From NCBI RefSeq assembly GCF_014695385.1, contig NZ_JACJOD010000076.1, forward strand, positions 143,042 through 207,041: a stretch of 64,000 nt of DNA. The letters run 5' to 3'. A program made the position numbers and the translations under genes. Numbering within the stretch: position 1 is the stretch's first letter; the number at the start of each line of letters is the position of its first letter. Positions 9,062 through 18,009 of the stretch are shown piece by piece. Source of the DNA: Trichocoleus sp. FACHB-46. Lineage in GTDB: Bacteria > Cyanobacteriota > Cyanobacteriia > FACHB-46. The notes below the pieces were generated by a model. That model worked only from the letters and a program-made list of their open reading frames with translations, was not told where the DNA came from and did not search any database.

Positions 9062-9146
9062 CTAACCTCTCCCCAACCCCTCTCCGCAGTAAAGAGAGAC
9101 TTTAAATCTCGCTCCCCTTCCCTTGAGGGAAGGGGCTGGGGGTTAC
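9062..9146. repeat. Cyanobacterial GC-rich hairpin repeat within the operon
   Basis: The stretch contains pyrimidine-rich CTCTCCCCAACCCCTCTCC and, downstream, a hairpin with 9-bp perfect arms (CCCCTTCCC / GGGAAGGGG, 9114-9135, loop TTGA) followed by a G-rich run. It resembles the dispersed short repeats common between genes of filamentous cyanobacteria. It lies between the DUF2589-like gene and the 109-residue gene. It could lower downstream expression or stabilise the upstream mRNA. Confidence 0.65.
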
Positions 9147-9197
9147 GTTTAGCTGTGTCTAACTGTTAACGCTAGTGCACACCGGAGGAGTGAAGCT

Positions 9198-10436
9198 CTA
9201 GACAATGGGAGCCAGATCCGACTCTTTCACCGTACCTGTACCATCGTTAAGCGGCTTGTAGTCAGTCTTAAACTTCAGAGTCACTTGACCGCTCATTTGG
9301 GTCAGCGTTTCGATGTTGCCCACCGTAGTTTGATCTACAGTACTGACGCTCAGGTTGTTGTAGTAAGCGCTGAGGCTAGCATTGCCCCAACCCCACATAG
9401 CACCTGCTTTTAGCGAACCACCGAAGCTAGTGCGATTAGTGTTGGTCGTGTTTGTGGTGGTGGAGTCAGTAGAGGACACCCGGAACAGCAGCTTGGTATT
9501 GATTTCGCCTTCGGTGATGACGATCCGGGCCATACCTTCACGCGCCATCTGCCGCAGTTGGTTCATGCCATCCTTGGCGAGACCATGCTTAACCGCTGTT
9601 CGAATAGTAGCAATATCGGTAGCCAGATAATTCTTTTTACCCGTGCTGTCTGCATCACCAATGCCTGCGGGATCATCTTGATCTAGCTTGCCTTTGTCTT
9701 CGTCTTTAATTTGACCATTTGCAACAGAGTCACCCAGGCCGAACACCTCCAGGATGTCCTCTCGGTAGCCACCTGTAACAGGGGCTAGGAAGTAAAGCCG
9801 CTTCAGGTGATAGGAGCGTCGAGGTTGACCCGTTGCAACCTTAAAGGTGGTAGCTGTGCCGTTGGTAGTCTCTTCAAACGCCATTTCCGCTAGCTTTTCC
9901 GAAATTGCATCTTCCGAAACGTTGTCGGAGGCAAATTCCTTCAAGCTCTTGGTTAAGTCAGATACCATTTCACTGTAGGCTTTCATCTGATCAACGGTAG
10001 CTTTGATGATCGAGTTGAAAGTGCCTGTAATTAATCCTTGGGTGAAATCAACAAATGCCATCCCGGTTTGCTGGGAGCCTCTTACCGCTGCATCGATCGC
10101 CCGCTCTGTCGTGCCATTATTACCTAGGGTTAACGATTCACCCACAGGTTGGACTAAGCCCATCGCCATCGATTCCAGATTGCCTTCTTGGGGTCGCAAG
10201 AATTCCAACAAGGTATCTTGCACAATTGTGGTCACACCTTGGCGCAAGAGTTCGCGTTCTGCTTCATCACTTCCGATGTTTTCCACATTGCGCTCGATCA
10301 CTTCCATCAAGCGCTCGACACCACCTGCCACCGCTTCATCTACAGGAGCGATCGCTTCAGGCTGAGGTTGTAGTTCCATATCAGCACTCAGGTTCTCAGG
10401 GTTGGAATCGTTATTTTGCTTGCGATTACGAGCCAT
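9198..10436 (-). CDS. DUF2589-like protein with helical N-terminal half
   Basis: The protein has 412 residues, and its ATG follows a strong AGGAGAT Shine-Dalgarno sequence at 8-nt spacing. Residues 1-190 are predicted helical and polar, with no signal peptide. A short charged spacer rich in Asp/Lys lies at ~235-265. From about residue 300 the sequence turns into beta structure: an EINTKLLFRV strand, a Ser/Thr/Asn-rich linker, GAMWGWGNASLSAYY, then a closing VTLKFKTDYKPL. This resembles DUF2589 domains (conserved Gly-rich FWG-type strand followed by SVSY). DUF2589 proteins have no assigned function. It is the second gene of the cluster headed by the papain-like peptidase, with 177 bp between them, and it could be the peptidase's target or partner. 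Confidence 0.62.
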   Translation of the reverse strand: MARNRKQNNDSNPENLSADMELQPQPEAIAPVDEAVAGGVERLMEVIERNVENIGSDEAERELLRQGVTTIVQDTLLEFLRPQEGNLESMAMGLVQPVGESLTLGNNGTTERAIDAAVRGSQQTGMAFVDFTQGLITGTFNSIIKATVDQMKAYSEMVSDLTKSLKEFASDNVSEDAISEKLAEMAFEETTNGTATTFKVATGQPRRSYHLKRLYFLAPVTGGYREDILEVFGLGDSVANGQIKDEDKGKLDQDDPAGIGDADSTGKKNYLATDIATIRTAVKHGLAKDGMNQLRQMAREGMARIVITEGEINTKLLFRVSSTDSTTTNTTNTNRTSFGGSLKAGAMWGWGNASLSAYYNNLSVSTVDQTTVGNIETLTQMSGQVTLKFKTDYKPLNDGTGTVKESDLAPIV

Positions 10437-10613
10437 GTCTAAAGATCTCCTTGATGTTTAATAAATCCGAGGCAATTCGACCGCTGAGCACCAGCAAATC
10501 AGCAGAAACTATTTGAATCTGTTTTTCCTGATTTGGAGCTTGCAGTGACAGTCAAAAACTTTTAGCGAGAAAGTAACGATGTTGTTTGTTCACATCGCAG
10601 ATAGCGCCTGGTT

Positions 10614-11537
10614 TTAGCAGTTGAGGCCAAATACGCCAGTATCTACCCAGTCCTGTTTGAGGAGCACCCACCAATCCACCGAAAGTCCACCCTGAATGTA
10701 GCTGTAGGGTAACCAACCGTACCCATCTTTACCCCAGCCTGTGCCCCAGGAATTCCGGATTAAGATCGCGCCTTTGCTTTTGCTGCCATCAGGTTTAGAA
10801 TGCTCGATCACGATAGAGTCGTCATAGCCCACAGCTACCATTGCATGCCCTCCCTTGGGGCGATCGCTGTTGCATGGATATGGCAATTGACCGAGGGTTT
10901 CAGGCCGACTAGCATGCATCAAAGGTGTATCAAAGAGCATGGTGCCGAAAGCTAAGGGAAAACCTGCTGCTAATTGAGTTTTGATCGCCATCAACAACTC
11001 GGCAGTATCAATGTCTGGGGTATCTAGACGGACATAGTTAACTGATTTGTAGTTAGCAGCGAAGGCATAGCAAAACGCGGGTGGTTCTTCGTCTTGCTTG
11101 CTAAGGTCGTAGGGCCAGTACTCCTCTGGCGGAGCTCCAAATAATCGTAAAGCTCCCATCGCAGTGCGTAAAAACACTCCAACATTGCCTTGGGCTCGCA
11201 ACAAATTTTTGGTGGCTTTATAAAGAAACAAGCGGGAGCGATGGCTGTACTCACTGAAAGCCTTTTGTTCTAAGTACTCGGCAATGGCGCTCACAACATG
11301 AGCAGTGCAAGACTCGATTTTGCCTTGATCTTCAACTGGAGAGAACCCTGAGCGTAGATCAACGAAAGCGGGTAGATCTAACTTTTTGAATTGCCTTTTT
11401 TCAATTAGTTCTGCAGATTGACCCATGACAGTTTCCATCATGGGTCGGATAGTTTTACTGGTCAACCTTAGATCTCGATGATCAGGATAATCGCGTATCC
11501 AGCCCATGCCATGTTGACGACTAGCGTTTCCATTCAT
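10614..11537 (-). CDS. Papain-like (C1A family) cysteine peptidase
   Basis: The protein has 307 residues. All four catalytic-site residues of the papain fold are visible: Gln71 in VEDQGKIESC, Cys77 directly after Ser76, His231 in GGHAMVAVGYDD, and Asn262 in IRNSWGTGWG. The usual CGSCWAF around the nucleophile is replaced by IESCTAH. There is no signal peptide and only a short N-terminal extension (~55 residues), so it is probably made active or with minimal propeptide and acts in the cytoplasm. It heads the leftward cluster with DUF2589-like, Trypco2/IPT and DUF6734 proteins. Cytoplasmic papain-like enzymes next to such modules suggest regulated processing of a neighbour, but no cleavage site can be assigned. 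Confidence 0.88.
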   Translation of the reverse strand: MNGNASRQHGMGWIRDYPDHRDLRLTSKTIRPMMETVMGQSAELIEKRQFKKLDLPAFVDLRSGFSPVEDQGKIESCTAHVVSAIAEYLEQKAFSEYSHRSRLFLYKATKNLLRAQGNVGVFLRTAMGALRLFGAPPEEYWPYDLSKQDEEPPAFCYAFAANYKSVNYVRLDTPDIDTAELLMAIKTQLAAGFPLAFGTMLFDTPLMHASRPETLGQLPYPCNSDRPKGGHAMVAVGYDDSIVIEHSKPDGSKSKGAILIRNSWGTGWGKDGYGWLPYSYIQGGLSVDWWVLLKQDWVDTGVFGLNC

Positions 11538-11689
11538 GCAATGTTGTGACTTTCGATTTTCAGGATGAGGTGCGGACTTTTATATGCTTCAGCCCTTGTT
11601 TAGTTAATTCCGTATCTTCCCCAATTAGTTACAAAACTTACCGTGCTGTATCGCGTTCTACTTAGGGAACTGAGATTACAGGATGTTTC

Positions 11690-11785
11690 GTGTTAGAGGA
11701 TATTGTTTTCTTAGATGAAACCGCTCTGGTTGTGCCTCAGCTAAGGGACTATATCAATAAGCAGGTGCGACCTATTCAGCAGTGA
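11690..11785 (+). other. Possible 31-codon ORF or relic upstream of the THUMP gene
   Basis: A GTG-started frame ends in TGA six bases before the methyltransferase ATG. The product (LEDIVFLDETALVVPQL at its start) has a protein-like composition, but no Shine-Dalgarno sequence is visible. It may be a real leader peptide, a gene relic or chance. The rest of the 254-bp gap between the divergent peptidase and methyltransferase genes shows no clear element. Confidence 0.25.
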
Positions 11786-11791
11786 GTCAGT

Positions 11792-12916
11792 ATGAATCAG
11801 TATTTTGCTACGGTGGCGAATGGTTTAGAGCCGCTCGTCGTTCAGGAATTAGAGCAGCTAGGGGCACATTCTGTGAAGCCAGGGTTTTGTGGTGCGGCAT
11901 TTGAGGGCGATCGCACCTTGCTTTATCGCGTTAATCTATGGGCAAGGTTGCCATTCCGCATTCTCATGAAGTTGCGCCAGTTTCCTTGCCAGAGTGCCGA
12001 AGATCTTTATCGTGGAATTCAGACGATTGATTGGTCAGAGTATCTGACGCCAGATTTAACCTTGGCAGTGAACGCTACAGGCAAAACAGATCAGCTCAAC
12101 CACACCCACTTCACGGCGCTTCAAGCTAAAAATGCGATCGTGGATCAGCAGCAAGAGCAGTTTGGCGATCGCTCCAATGTCGAGCTGCAAGAACCGGATG
12201 TGCAGATTAATATTCATATCGATCGTGAGGGCTGCACAGTCAGCCTGGATAGTTCTGGAAACAGTTTGCACCGCCGAGGCTATCGTCCTGCGGTTGGAGC
12301 GGCCCCGCTGAAAGAGTCTTTAGCAGCAGCCTTAATTCAGCTTTCCGGCTGGCAACCGGAGCAAATGTTTTATGACCCGCTCTGTGGCTCTGGCACCTTA
12401 CCCCTAGAAGCTTGTCTAAAGTCGCTCAATATTGCCCCAGGACTGTTTCGGGAACGATTTGGGTTTGAAACCTGGCTTGACTTTGACCTCAATCTTCTGG
12501 AAGGCTTGATTCAAGAGGCGGAATCCAATCAACGGGACACTTTACCTGCACCGATTTGGGGCAGCGATCGCGATGCCAAGGTGATTGAGCAGGCGATCGC
12601 CAATGCCCAAACTTGCGGTGTACTAGACCAGATCTGGTTTTCGGAGATGGATCTTTCTGAGGTAGTTGCACCAACCGATAGCGGGGTTGTATTCTGCAAT
12701 CCTCCCTATGGCGAACGATTAGGCCGAGACACCGACTTGGGCGCATTTTATAAACAGCTAGGCGATGTTCTGAAACAACGGTTTAAAGGCTGGACTGCTT
12801 TTATCTTGAGCGGTAACAAAGAGCTAGCTCAGTCGATCGGGCTGAAATCAAGCCAGCGAATCGCGGTGTACAATGGAACGCTGCCCTGCCAGTTAATGAA
12901 ATATGAGCTGTACTAG
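11792..12916 (+). CDS. THUMP-domain class I RNA methyltransferase (RlmL/YpsC type)
   Basis: The protein has 374 residues. A ferredoxin-like plus THUMP RNA-binding region occupies ~1-155. A Rossmann-fold S-adenosylmethionine methyltransferase domain (UPF0020 type) spans ~165-370. The SAM-binding motif DPLCGSGTLPLEA is at ~190, and the catalytic NPPY of CNPPYGERLG at ~303 is of the kind that methylates exocyclic amino groups, usually guanine N2 in rRNA. The exact nucleotide target cannot be read from sequence. The size matches the stand-alone YpsC-like family rather than the longer RlmKL fusion. It is followed 63 bp later by the FAD dehydrogenase gene on the same strand. Confidence 0.9.
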   Translation: MNQYFATVANGLEPLVVQELEQLGAHSVKPGFCGAAFEGDRTLLYRVNLWARLPFRILMKLRQFPCQSAEDLYRGIQTIDWSEYLTPDLTLAVNATGKTDQLNHTHFTALQAKNAIVDQQQEQFGDRSNVELQEPDVQINIHIDREGCTVSLDSSGNSLHRRGYRPAVGAAPLKESLAAALIQLSGWQPEQMFYDPLCGSGTLPLEACLKSLNIAPGLFRERFGFETWLDFDLNLLEGLIQEAESNQRDTLPAPIWGSDRDAKVIEQAIANAQTCGVLDQIWFSEMDLSEVVAPTDSGVVFCNPPYGERLGRDTDLGAFYKQLGDVLKQRFKGWTAFILSGNKELAQSIGLKSSQRIAVYNGTLPCQLMKYELY

Positions 12917-12979
12917 AGATCTGGACTAAATATCAAATCCAGGCTGGAAGAACGCTCGTAGCACCACCCAACATCGATC

Positions 12980-14644
12980 ATGCTCCGACTCACCGAAGTA
13001 AAACTACCGCTTGATCACCCTGAAGAGGCACTTCAGGCCGCAATCCTCAAAAAGCTGCAAATTACGCCTGCCGAGCTAGTCAGCTTTTCCATCTTCAAGC
13101 GCAGCTATGATGCTCGTAAAAAAGAAGACATTGTTTTTGTCTATATTCTGGACGTAGAAACGACTCAGGAGAAGCGGCTGCTCCAGCGATTCAAAAAAGA
13201 TCCGCATGTTGTGCTCACGCCTGATACGAGCTATCGGTATGTGGCCCAAGCTCCTAACACGGCAACTGCATCTTTGGCGAATCGACCGATCGTAATTGGT
13301 GCGGGTCCCTGTGGCATCTTTGCGGGGTTGCTGTTGGCGCAGATGGGATTTCGCCCGCTGATTCTAGAACGGGGGAAGCCAGTCCACGATCGCTCGGTCG
13401 ATACCTTTGGCTTCTGGAGCAAGGGCAAATTTAACTCTGAATCTAACGCCCAATTTGGCGAAGGGGGTGCAGGCACTTTTTCGGATGGCAAGCTCTACAG
13501 CCGAGTGAAAGATGCCAATCATCACGGTCGAAAAGTCCTCGAAGAATTCGTGAATGCGGGGGCGGCTCCGGAAATCCTTTACGTCAACAAACCCCACATT
13601 GGCACCTACCGACTGGTGAAGATTGTCGAGAATATGCGCCGCACGATCGAATCGTTGGGCGGTGAATTCCGCTTTGAAAGTCGGGTGCAAACGATTGAGA
13701 TCGAGGAGCATGGTGAAAATCGGCAAGTGCGTGGTGTGGTCCTAGCCACTGGGGAGTATATCCCCAGCGAACACGTGATTCTAGCCGTGGGGCACAGTGC
13801 CCGTGACACGTTTGAGATGCTGCATCAGCAAGGGGTTTACATCGAACCCAAGCCTTTCTCAATTGGGTTTCGGATTGAGCATCCCCAATCTGTGATTGAT
13901 CAGTGTCGCCTAGGATCACAGGCAGGCCACCCGGTTTTGGGTGCAGCCGATTATCAGTTGGTGCATCACTGCTCAAATGGGCGATCGGTCTATAGCTTCT
14001 GTATGTGTCCAGGGGGGCAAGTAGTGGCGGCAACCTCAGAAGTGGGGCGGGTGGTCACGAACGGCATGAGCCAGTATGAGCGTAGCGGTAAAAACGCGAA
14101 CAGTGGCATCGTCGTTGGCATTACGCCAGAAGATTATCCGGGAAGCCCTCTAGCAGGAATGGAGCTTCAGCGTCGCTTAGAAGAGCGGGCTTTTGAGTTG
14201 GGTGGTCGCGCCTATGAGGCTCCAGGGCAATTGGTAGGCGACTTTTTGGCCCAGCAGCCCTCGATTACCCTCGGCAGCGTCAAGCCCTCCTACCGTCCAG
14301 GAGTGCATCTCTGCGATCTCAGCTCTAGCTTGCCCGACTATGCGATCGCCGCCATTCGTGAGGCGCTGCCTGCCTTCGACAAACAGATCAAAGGGTTTGC
14401 TATGCACGATGCCGTTTTAACCGGGGTAGAAACCCGAACCTCCTCCCCAATTCGGATTAAACGCAACACAGAGTATCAAAGCCTCAACACGGCAGGGCTT
14501 TATCCGGCAGGTGAAGGGGCGGGATATGCTGGGGGGATTCTTTCGGCGGGTATCGATGGCATTAAAGTCGCAGAGGCAGTCGCCCTCAACATCTTGCAAG
14601 GGGTGAATCCAGGAGCTGGGCAGGCGGCAACTCAGACTGCTTGA
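12980..14644 (+). CDS. FAD-dependent dehydrogenase (COG2509-type NAD(P)/FAD oxidoreductase)
   Basis: The protein has 554 residues. A ~90-residue N-terminal region precedes the dinucleotide-binding motif GAGPCGIFAGLLLAQMG near residue 102. It is followed by the family signature NAQFGEGGAGTFSDGKLYSR near 155, and the C-terminus contains the FAD-contacting GEGAGYAGGILSAGIDG loop. These match the uncharacterised FAD-dependent dehydrogenase family found widely in bacteria. Substrate and pathway are unknown. It lies downstream of and co-oriented with the THUMP methyltransferase and could share its transcript. The SLH-WG gene converges from the other side 44 bp away. Confidence 0.9.
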   Translation: MLRLTEVKLPLDHPEEALQAAILKKLQITPAELVSFSIFKRSYDARKKEDIVFVYILDVETTQEKRLLQRFKKDPHVVLTPDTSYRYVAQAPNTATASLANRPIVIGAGPCGIFAGLLLAQMGFRPLILERGKPVHDRSVDTFGFWSKGKFNSESNAQFGEGGAGTFSDGKLYSRVKDANHHGRKVLEEFVNAGAAPEILYVNKPHIGTYRLVKIVENMRRTIESLGGEFRFESRVQTIEIEEHGENRQVRGVVLATGEYIPSEHVILAVGHSARDTFEMLHQQGVYIEPKPFSIGFRIEHPQSVIDQCRLGSQAGHPVLGAADYQLVHHCSNGRSVYSFCMCPGGQVVAATSEVGRVVTNGMSQYERSGKNANSGIVVGITPEDYPGSPLAGMELQRRLEERAFELGGRAYEAPGQLVGDFLAQQPSITLGSVKPSYRPGVHLCDLSSSLPDYAIAAIREALPAFDKQIKGFAMHDAVLTGVETRTSSPIRIKRNTEYQSLNTAGLYPAGEGAGYAGGILSAGIDGIKVAEAVALNILQGVNPGAGQAATQTA

Positions 14645-14688
14645 TTCACTCCTGGTTCACAACTCTTGCTTCATAACCAATTAATAGA

Positions 14689-16422
14689 CTAACGACCCGG
14701 AGCGCGAATATAGCCCCACTCTCCTCCTTCAAGTTGCGTTAAGTATGGGCCTTCAGGCCCAGGGGCTTGAGTGCTCCAACGTCCACTCAAATTCACGTAG
14801 GCCAAACCTTCTGAGAAGGAATTGGCATCTGCAAATTGAGGTGCGATCGCAAACTTGCCGCTTTTATCGATAAAGCCTGCTTTGTTTCCGAGTCGTGCCA
14901 TTGCCAGCCCACCGGAGAAGGGAGATACTACGGCTACATCTTCGGCCACGACGGAGGTGCCATTGCCCGCTTGAGCTTGGGGAGCATAGAACTGCGCCGG
15001 AATCGCGATCGCGCCTTGGGCATTAATGAAACCCCATTTATCGGCAATTAATACGCCCGCTAACCCTTCAGCAAAGGATTGTGCCCGATAGAACTGGGGT
15101 GGAATTACTAGCTTGCCGCTTTTATCAATGTAGCCCCAGCGGCTCTCAGCGGTTTGTACTGCTGCCAATCCGCCTGCGAACGACTGAGCACCCGCAAATT
15201 GGAGTGGAATGACCACCGTTCCGGTTTTATCAATAAAGCCAATCCGATTGTTGCGCTCAACCTGAGCTAATCCTTCGGAAAATGGAGCAACTGAGCCATA
15301 AGGTTGGATGGGAATCACCCACTGCCCCTGAGGGTTGATGAAACCCCATTGCTGATTGAGTTGTGCAGCAGCCAATCCTTCGGAAAAGGGGAGAGCGTCG
15401 TCGAACTGAGGCGAAATCACAAGTTTGCCTGTGCGGTCAATAAAGCCGACCTTATTGCCTACTCTAACGGCTGCCAGTCCGGCGGAGAAAGGTTTGGCGC
15501 TAGCGAACTGCGGCTCCACTAGCCATTGCCCTTGGCGATCGATATAGCCCCAGCGAGTTCCCTCAGCATCGGGGACAGCTCCCACAGCCGCAAACCCTTC
15601 CGAAAACGGCAAAGCCACATTAAAGCGAGGGGCGATCGCGGTTTTGCCAGCAGTATCAATATATCCGTAGCGTCCATCTTTCTGCGCAACTGTAAGCCCT
15701 TGAGAAAACTGCCCAAACCCACCTGCTGCAGGAGGAATGGCAAACCCGCTCTGGTTCCCAGCAATGTACTGACTAGGAACCGTTTGACCGAGTTCTGGTT
15801 GGCTAGAAGCTAAAGCTTGGCAAAGGAGTACTGCCACTTCCCCCCTAGTAGCCGCTTGGTTGGGGCGAAGTTGTTTGACCTGCGGGTAATTCACGACTAA
15901 ACGGTTCAGCGTCCCTGTGGCGATCGCCCGTTTGGCATAAGTAGGCACTTGAGCGGCATCGTCAAAATATTGCCGTAAGACTGCATCAGGCTGGTCGGGG
16001 GCCGGATGATTCAAGGCATTGGTAGCAATCGCGATCGCCTGGACTCGCGGAATCGCTTGAGTCGGTTTAAAGGTGCCATCTGGATAACCAGAAAAAAGCT
16101 GCCTTGCCGCCGCATCCTGAATCGCTCGGTAAGCCCAGTAAGTGGTTGGTACATCCCGAAAGGTGGGGGCCCTCTGCGATCGCGGCAGGTTGTGAAAAGC
16201 ATTCAGCATCAAGACGGCAAACTCGGCCCGAGTCACGGTCTGGTTGGGCCTAAAGGTACCATTTGGGTAACCGTTGACTAATTTGCGTTGCGACAGTTGC
16301 TCAATGCAAGCTTGCCCCCAGTGAGTTGAAGTATCAGAAAAGCTCCAAGCGACGGATGAGTTAACGCTCCACATAGAGAAGGTGGCGATCGCCAGAGTTC
16401 CCCACCATTTAGCACCGGACAT
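14689..16422 (-). CDS. SLH-domain and WG-repeat secreted protein
   Basis: The protein has 577 residues with a cleavable-looking signal peptide (~1-27). Three S-layer-homology units (~28-200) carry GYPNGTFRPNQ and GYPDGTFKPTQ motifs and should anchor the protein to the cell wall. From about residue 235, eight WG-type repeats follow, each built on G-Y/F-I-D-x-x-G-K and PFSEGLA signatures spaced ~35 residues apart. WG repeats are thought to bind ligands or proteins, with no enzymatic activity shown. The seventh repeat is enlarged by an insertion and the last is imperfect. The gene is divergent from the DEAD-box helicase gene, with a shared 297-bp intergenic region. Confidence 0.9.
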   Translation of the reverse strand: MSGAKWWGTLAIATFSMWSVNSSVAWSFSDTSTHWGQACIEQLSQRKLVNGYPNGTFRPNQTVTRAEFAVLMLNAFHNLPRSQRAPTFRDVPTTYWAYRAIQDAAARQLFSGYPDGTFKPTQAIPRVQAIAIATNALNHPAPDQPDAVLRQYFDDAAQVPTYAKRAIATGTLNRLVVNYPQVKQLRPNQAATRGEVAVLLCQALASSQPELGQTVPSQYIAGNQSGFAIPPAAGGFGQFSQGLTVAQKDGRYGYIDTAGKTAIAPRFNVALPFSEGFAAVGAVPDAEGTRWGYIDRQGQWLVEPQFASAKPFSAGLAAVRVGNKVGFIDRTGKLVISPQFDDALPFSEGLAAAQLNQQWGFINPQGQWVIPIQPYGSVAPFSEGLAQVERNNRIGFIDKTGTVVIPLQFAGAQSFAGGLAAVQTAESRWGYIDKSGKLVIPPQFYRAQSFAEGLAGVLIADKWGFINAQGAIAIPAQFYAPQAQAGNGTSVVAEDVAVVSPFSGGLAMARLGNKAGFIDKSGKFAIAPQFADANSFSEGLAYVNLSGRWSTQAPGPEGPYLTQLEGGEWGYIRAPGR

Positions 16423-16719
16423 GAAAAGTTGCTCCTAGCCAGATTGAGTCTCCTTACCAGTCTGAGCAATTCTCCAGGCTAACCACTACGCCTGATGGGA
16501 TGAAACTAAAACTGGATCTTTCCCTAGTCTCTTGTTTCATTGGCCCCACTTTGCCTGAATTCCTGTTAAGATGAATTTCTGCCAGTACATTCCGGTCTGT
16601 TGCTGGCGCATTGGAACTTGCTCATCCAAGCTCTCCAACTGAATCATAAGTTTCCTGCTCTTAGACTGGTCCCAGGTACTGAATTTGGGATAGGGGCACC
16701 ACTAGGAGCGATCGCATCC
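16423..16719. other. Divergent intergenic region, SLH-WG / DEAD-box helicase
   Basis: This 297-bp region holds no gene. An extended -10-like TG-T-TAAGAT lies at 16564-16572 facing the helicase, which would give a ~140-nt untranslated leader. Long leaders are common on cyanobacterial RNA-helicase mRNAs. No convincing -35 box is seen. AGGAG at 16704-16708 is the likely ribosome site for the helicase ATG at 16720. Confidence 0.4.
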
Positions 16720-18009
16720 ATGACATTTCAACACCTCGGTCTTTCGGCCGACTTGCTTCGTGCTGTTACTGAGCAGGGCTACACTGAACCTACTCCGATT
16801 CAGCAGGCAGCAATTCCCGCCATTTTGAAAGGGCAAGACATTCTTGCTAGTGCTCAAACCGGGACAGGCAAGACCGCTGGCTTTACTCTGCCACTTCTGC
16901 AACGCCTTAGCGCCAAAACTGCTGGTAAAGGTGATCGCTCACCTCGTGCCCTTATTCTCACACCGACTCGTGAATTAGCAGCTCAGGTGGGTGATAGCGT
17001 CAAAACCTATGGTAAGTACCTGTCTTTGCGAGCCACTGTTATTTATGGCGGCGTCGGCATTGAACCACAAATTCAAACCCTGCGTCGGGGCGTGGACATT
17101 CTGGTGGCTACCCCCGGTCGGTTGCTGGATCACTTGGGGCAAAAGACTTTAGACCTTTCTCAGGTCGAAATCTTAGTCCTAGATGAGTGCGATCGCATGC
17201 TGGATATGGGTTTTATCCACGACATCCGCAAGATTCTGGCGAAACTGCCTCAAGCACGGCAGACCCTAATGTTTTCCGCCACTTTTTCTAAGGCGATTCA
17301 GCAGTTGGCTAATACCCTGCTTGACTCTCCTAGCCTGATCGAAGTTGCTCCCCGCAATACTGCTGCTGAGCAAGTAGAGCAGGTAGTGCATCTAGTCGAT
17401 CGCAATCGCAAACAAGAACTCCTTTCTTATATGATTGGGTTCCACAACTGGCAGCAGGTGTTGGTCTTTACCCGCACCAAGCATGGAGCCAACCGCCTAG
17501 CTGAACAGTTGGCGAGAGACGGACTAAAAAGCACCGCGATTCATGGCAACAAAACTCAAGCCGCTCGCACCCGTGCCTTGAGCGATTTTAAGCAGGGAAA
17601 AGTGCGGGTCTTGGTCGCTACCGATGTTGCCTCACGGGGCCTAGATATTGATCAGCTGCCTCACGTCGTCAACTTTGAGCTACCAGATGTGCCAGAAGAC
17701 TACGTACATCGCATTGGCCGTACAGGTCGAGCAGGCAATGAGGGCCGAGCGGTTTCCTTGGTCTGTGGCGATGAATACCCCCTGTTGAAAAATATTGAGC
17801 GCTTGCTCAATCGCACCTTTAGTAGAGACATCATTCCAGGATATGAGCCCACCGCCTCAGCCCAGTCGAAAGCAGACCCATCTAGCCGTAAGCGATCCGG
17901 TCAAGGTCGTGGTACTGGGGCAAAAACCCAGGCTCAAGCTGCTTCCACCCAGGGTAAAAAGCACACCTCCGCGAGAAGCCGCGATCGCAAACAGCTCCGG
18001 ACTGGTTAA
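16720..18009 (+). CDS. DEAD-box ATP-dependent RNA helicase, RhlE-like
   Basis: The chosen start is the ATG at 16720 (MTFQHLGLS), which fits the family and has AGGAG 11 nt upstream; the frame stays open further upstream. The protein has 429 residues. Visible motifs are Q motif, I (AQTGTGKT), Ia (PTRELA), Ib (TPGRLLD), II (DECD), III (SAT) and VI ([10 protein letters not shown]). Motif II is DECD instead of DEAD. The C-terminal ~55 residues are basic and rich in Ser/Gln/Lys, typical of RhlE-type RNA-binding tails. It should unwind RNA duplexes in ribosome assembly or mRNA decay, and cyanobacterial members are often cold- or light-redox-regulated. The EF-G gene follows after 321 bp. Confidence 0.93.
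   Translation: MTFQHLGLSADLLRAVTEQGYTEPTPIQQAAIPAILKGQDILASAQTGTGKTAGFTLPLLQRLSAKTAGKGDRSPRALILTPTRELAAQVGDSVKTYGKYLSLRATVIYGGVGIEPQIQTLRRGVDILVATPGRLLDHLGQKTLDLSQVEILVLDECDRMLDMGFIHDIRKILAKLPQARQTLMFSATFSKAIQQLANTLLDSPSLIEVAPRNTAAEQVEQVVHLVDRNRKQELLSYMIGFHNWQQVLVFTRTKHGANRLAEQLARDGLKSTAIHGNKTQAARTRALSDFKQGKVRVLVATDVASRGLDIDQLPHVVNFELPDVPEDYVHRIGRTGRAGNEGRAVSLVCGDEYPLLKNIERLLNRTFSRDIIPGYEPTASAQSKADPSSRKRSGQGRGTGAKTQAQAASTQGKKHTSARSRDRKQLRTG

Noticed and set aside
10055..10516. 153-codon plus-strand frame
   Set aside because: It overlaps the N-terminal part and ribosome site of the DUF2589-like gene in antisense and is Ser/Leu/His-rich, as expected for a shadow frame.
13584..14033. 149-codon minus-strand frame
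   Set aside because: Antisense shadow of the FAD dehydrogenase; composition rich in Ser/Arg/His with no motif.
14900..15700. Regular internal repetition that could suggest a CRISPR or tandem DNA repeat
   Set aside because: The period follows the WG protein repeats, the DNA copies are diverged and the frame is continuous, so it is coding repetition.
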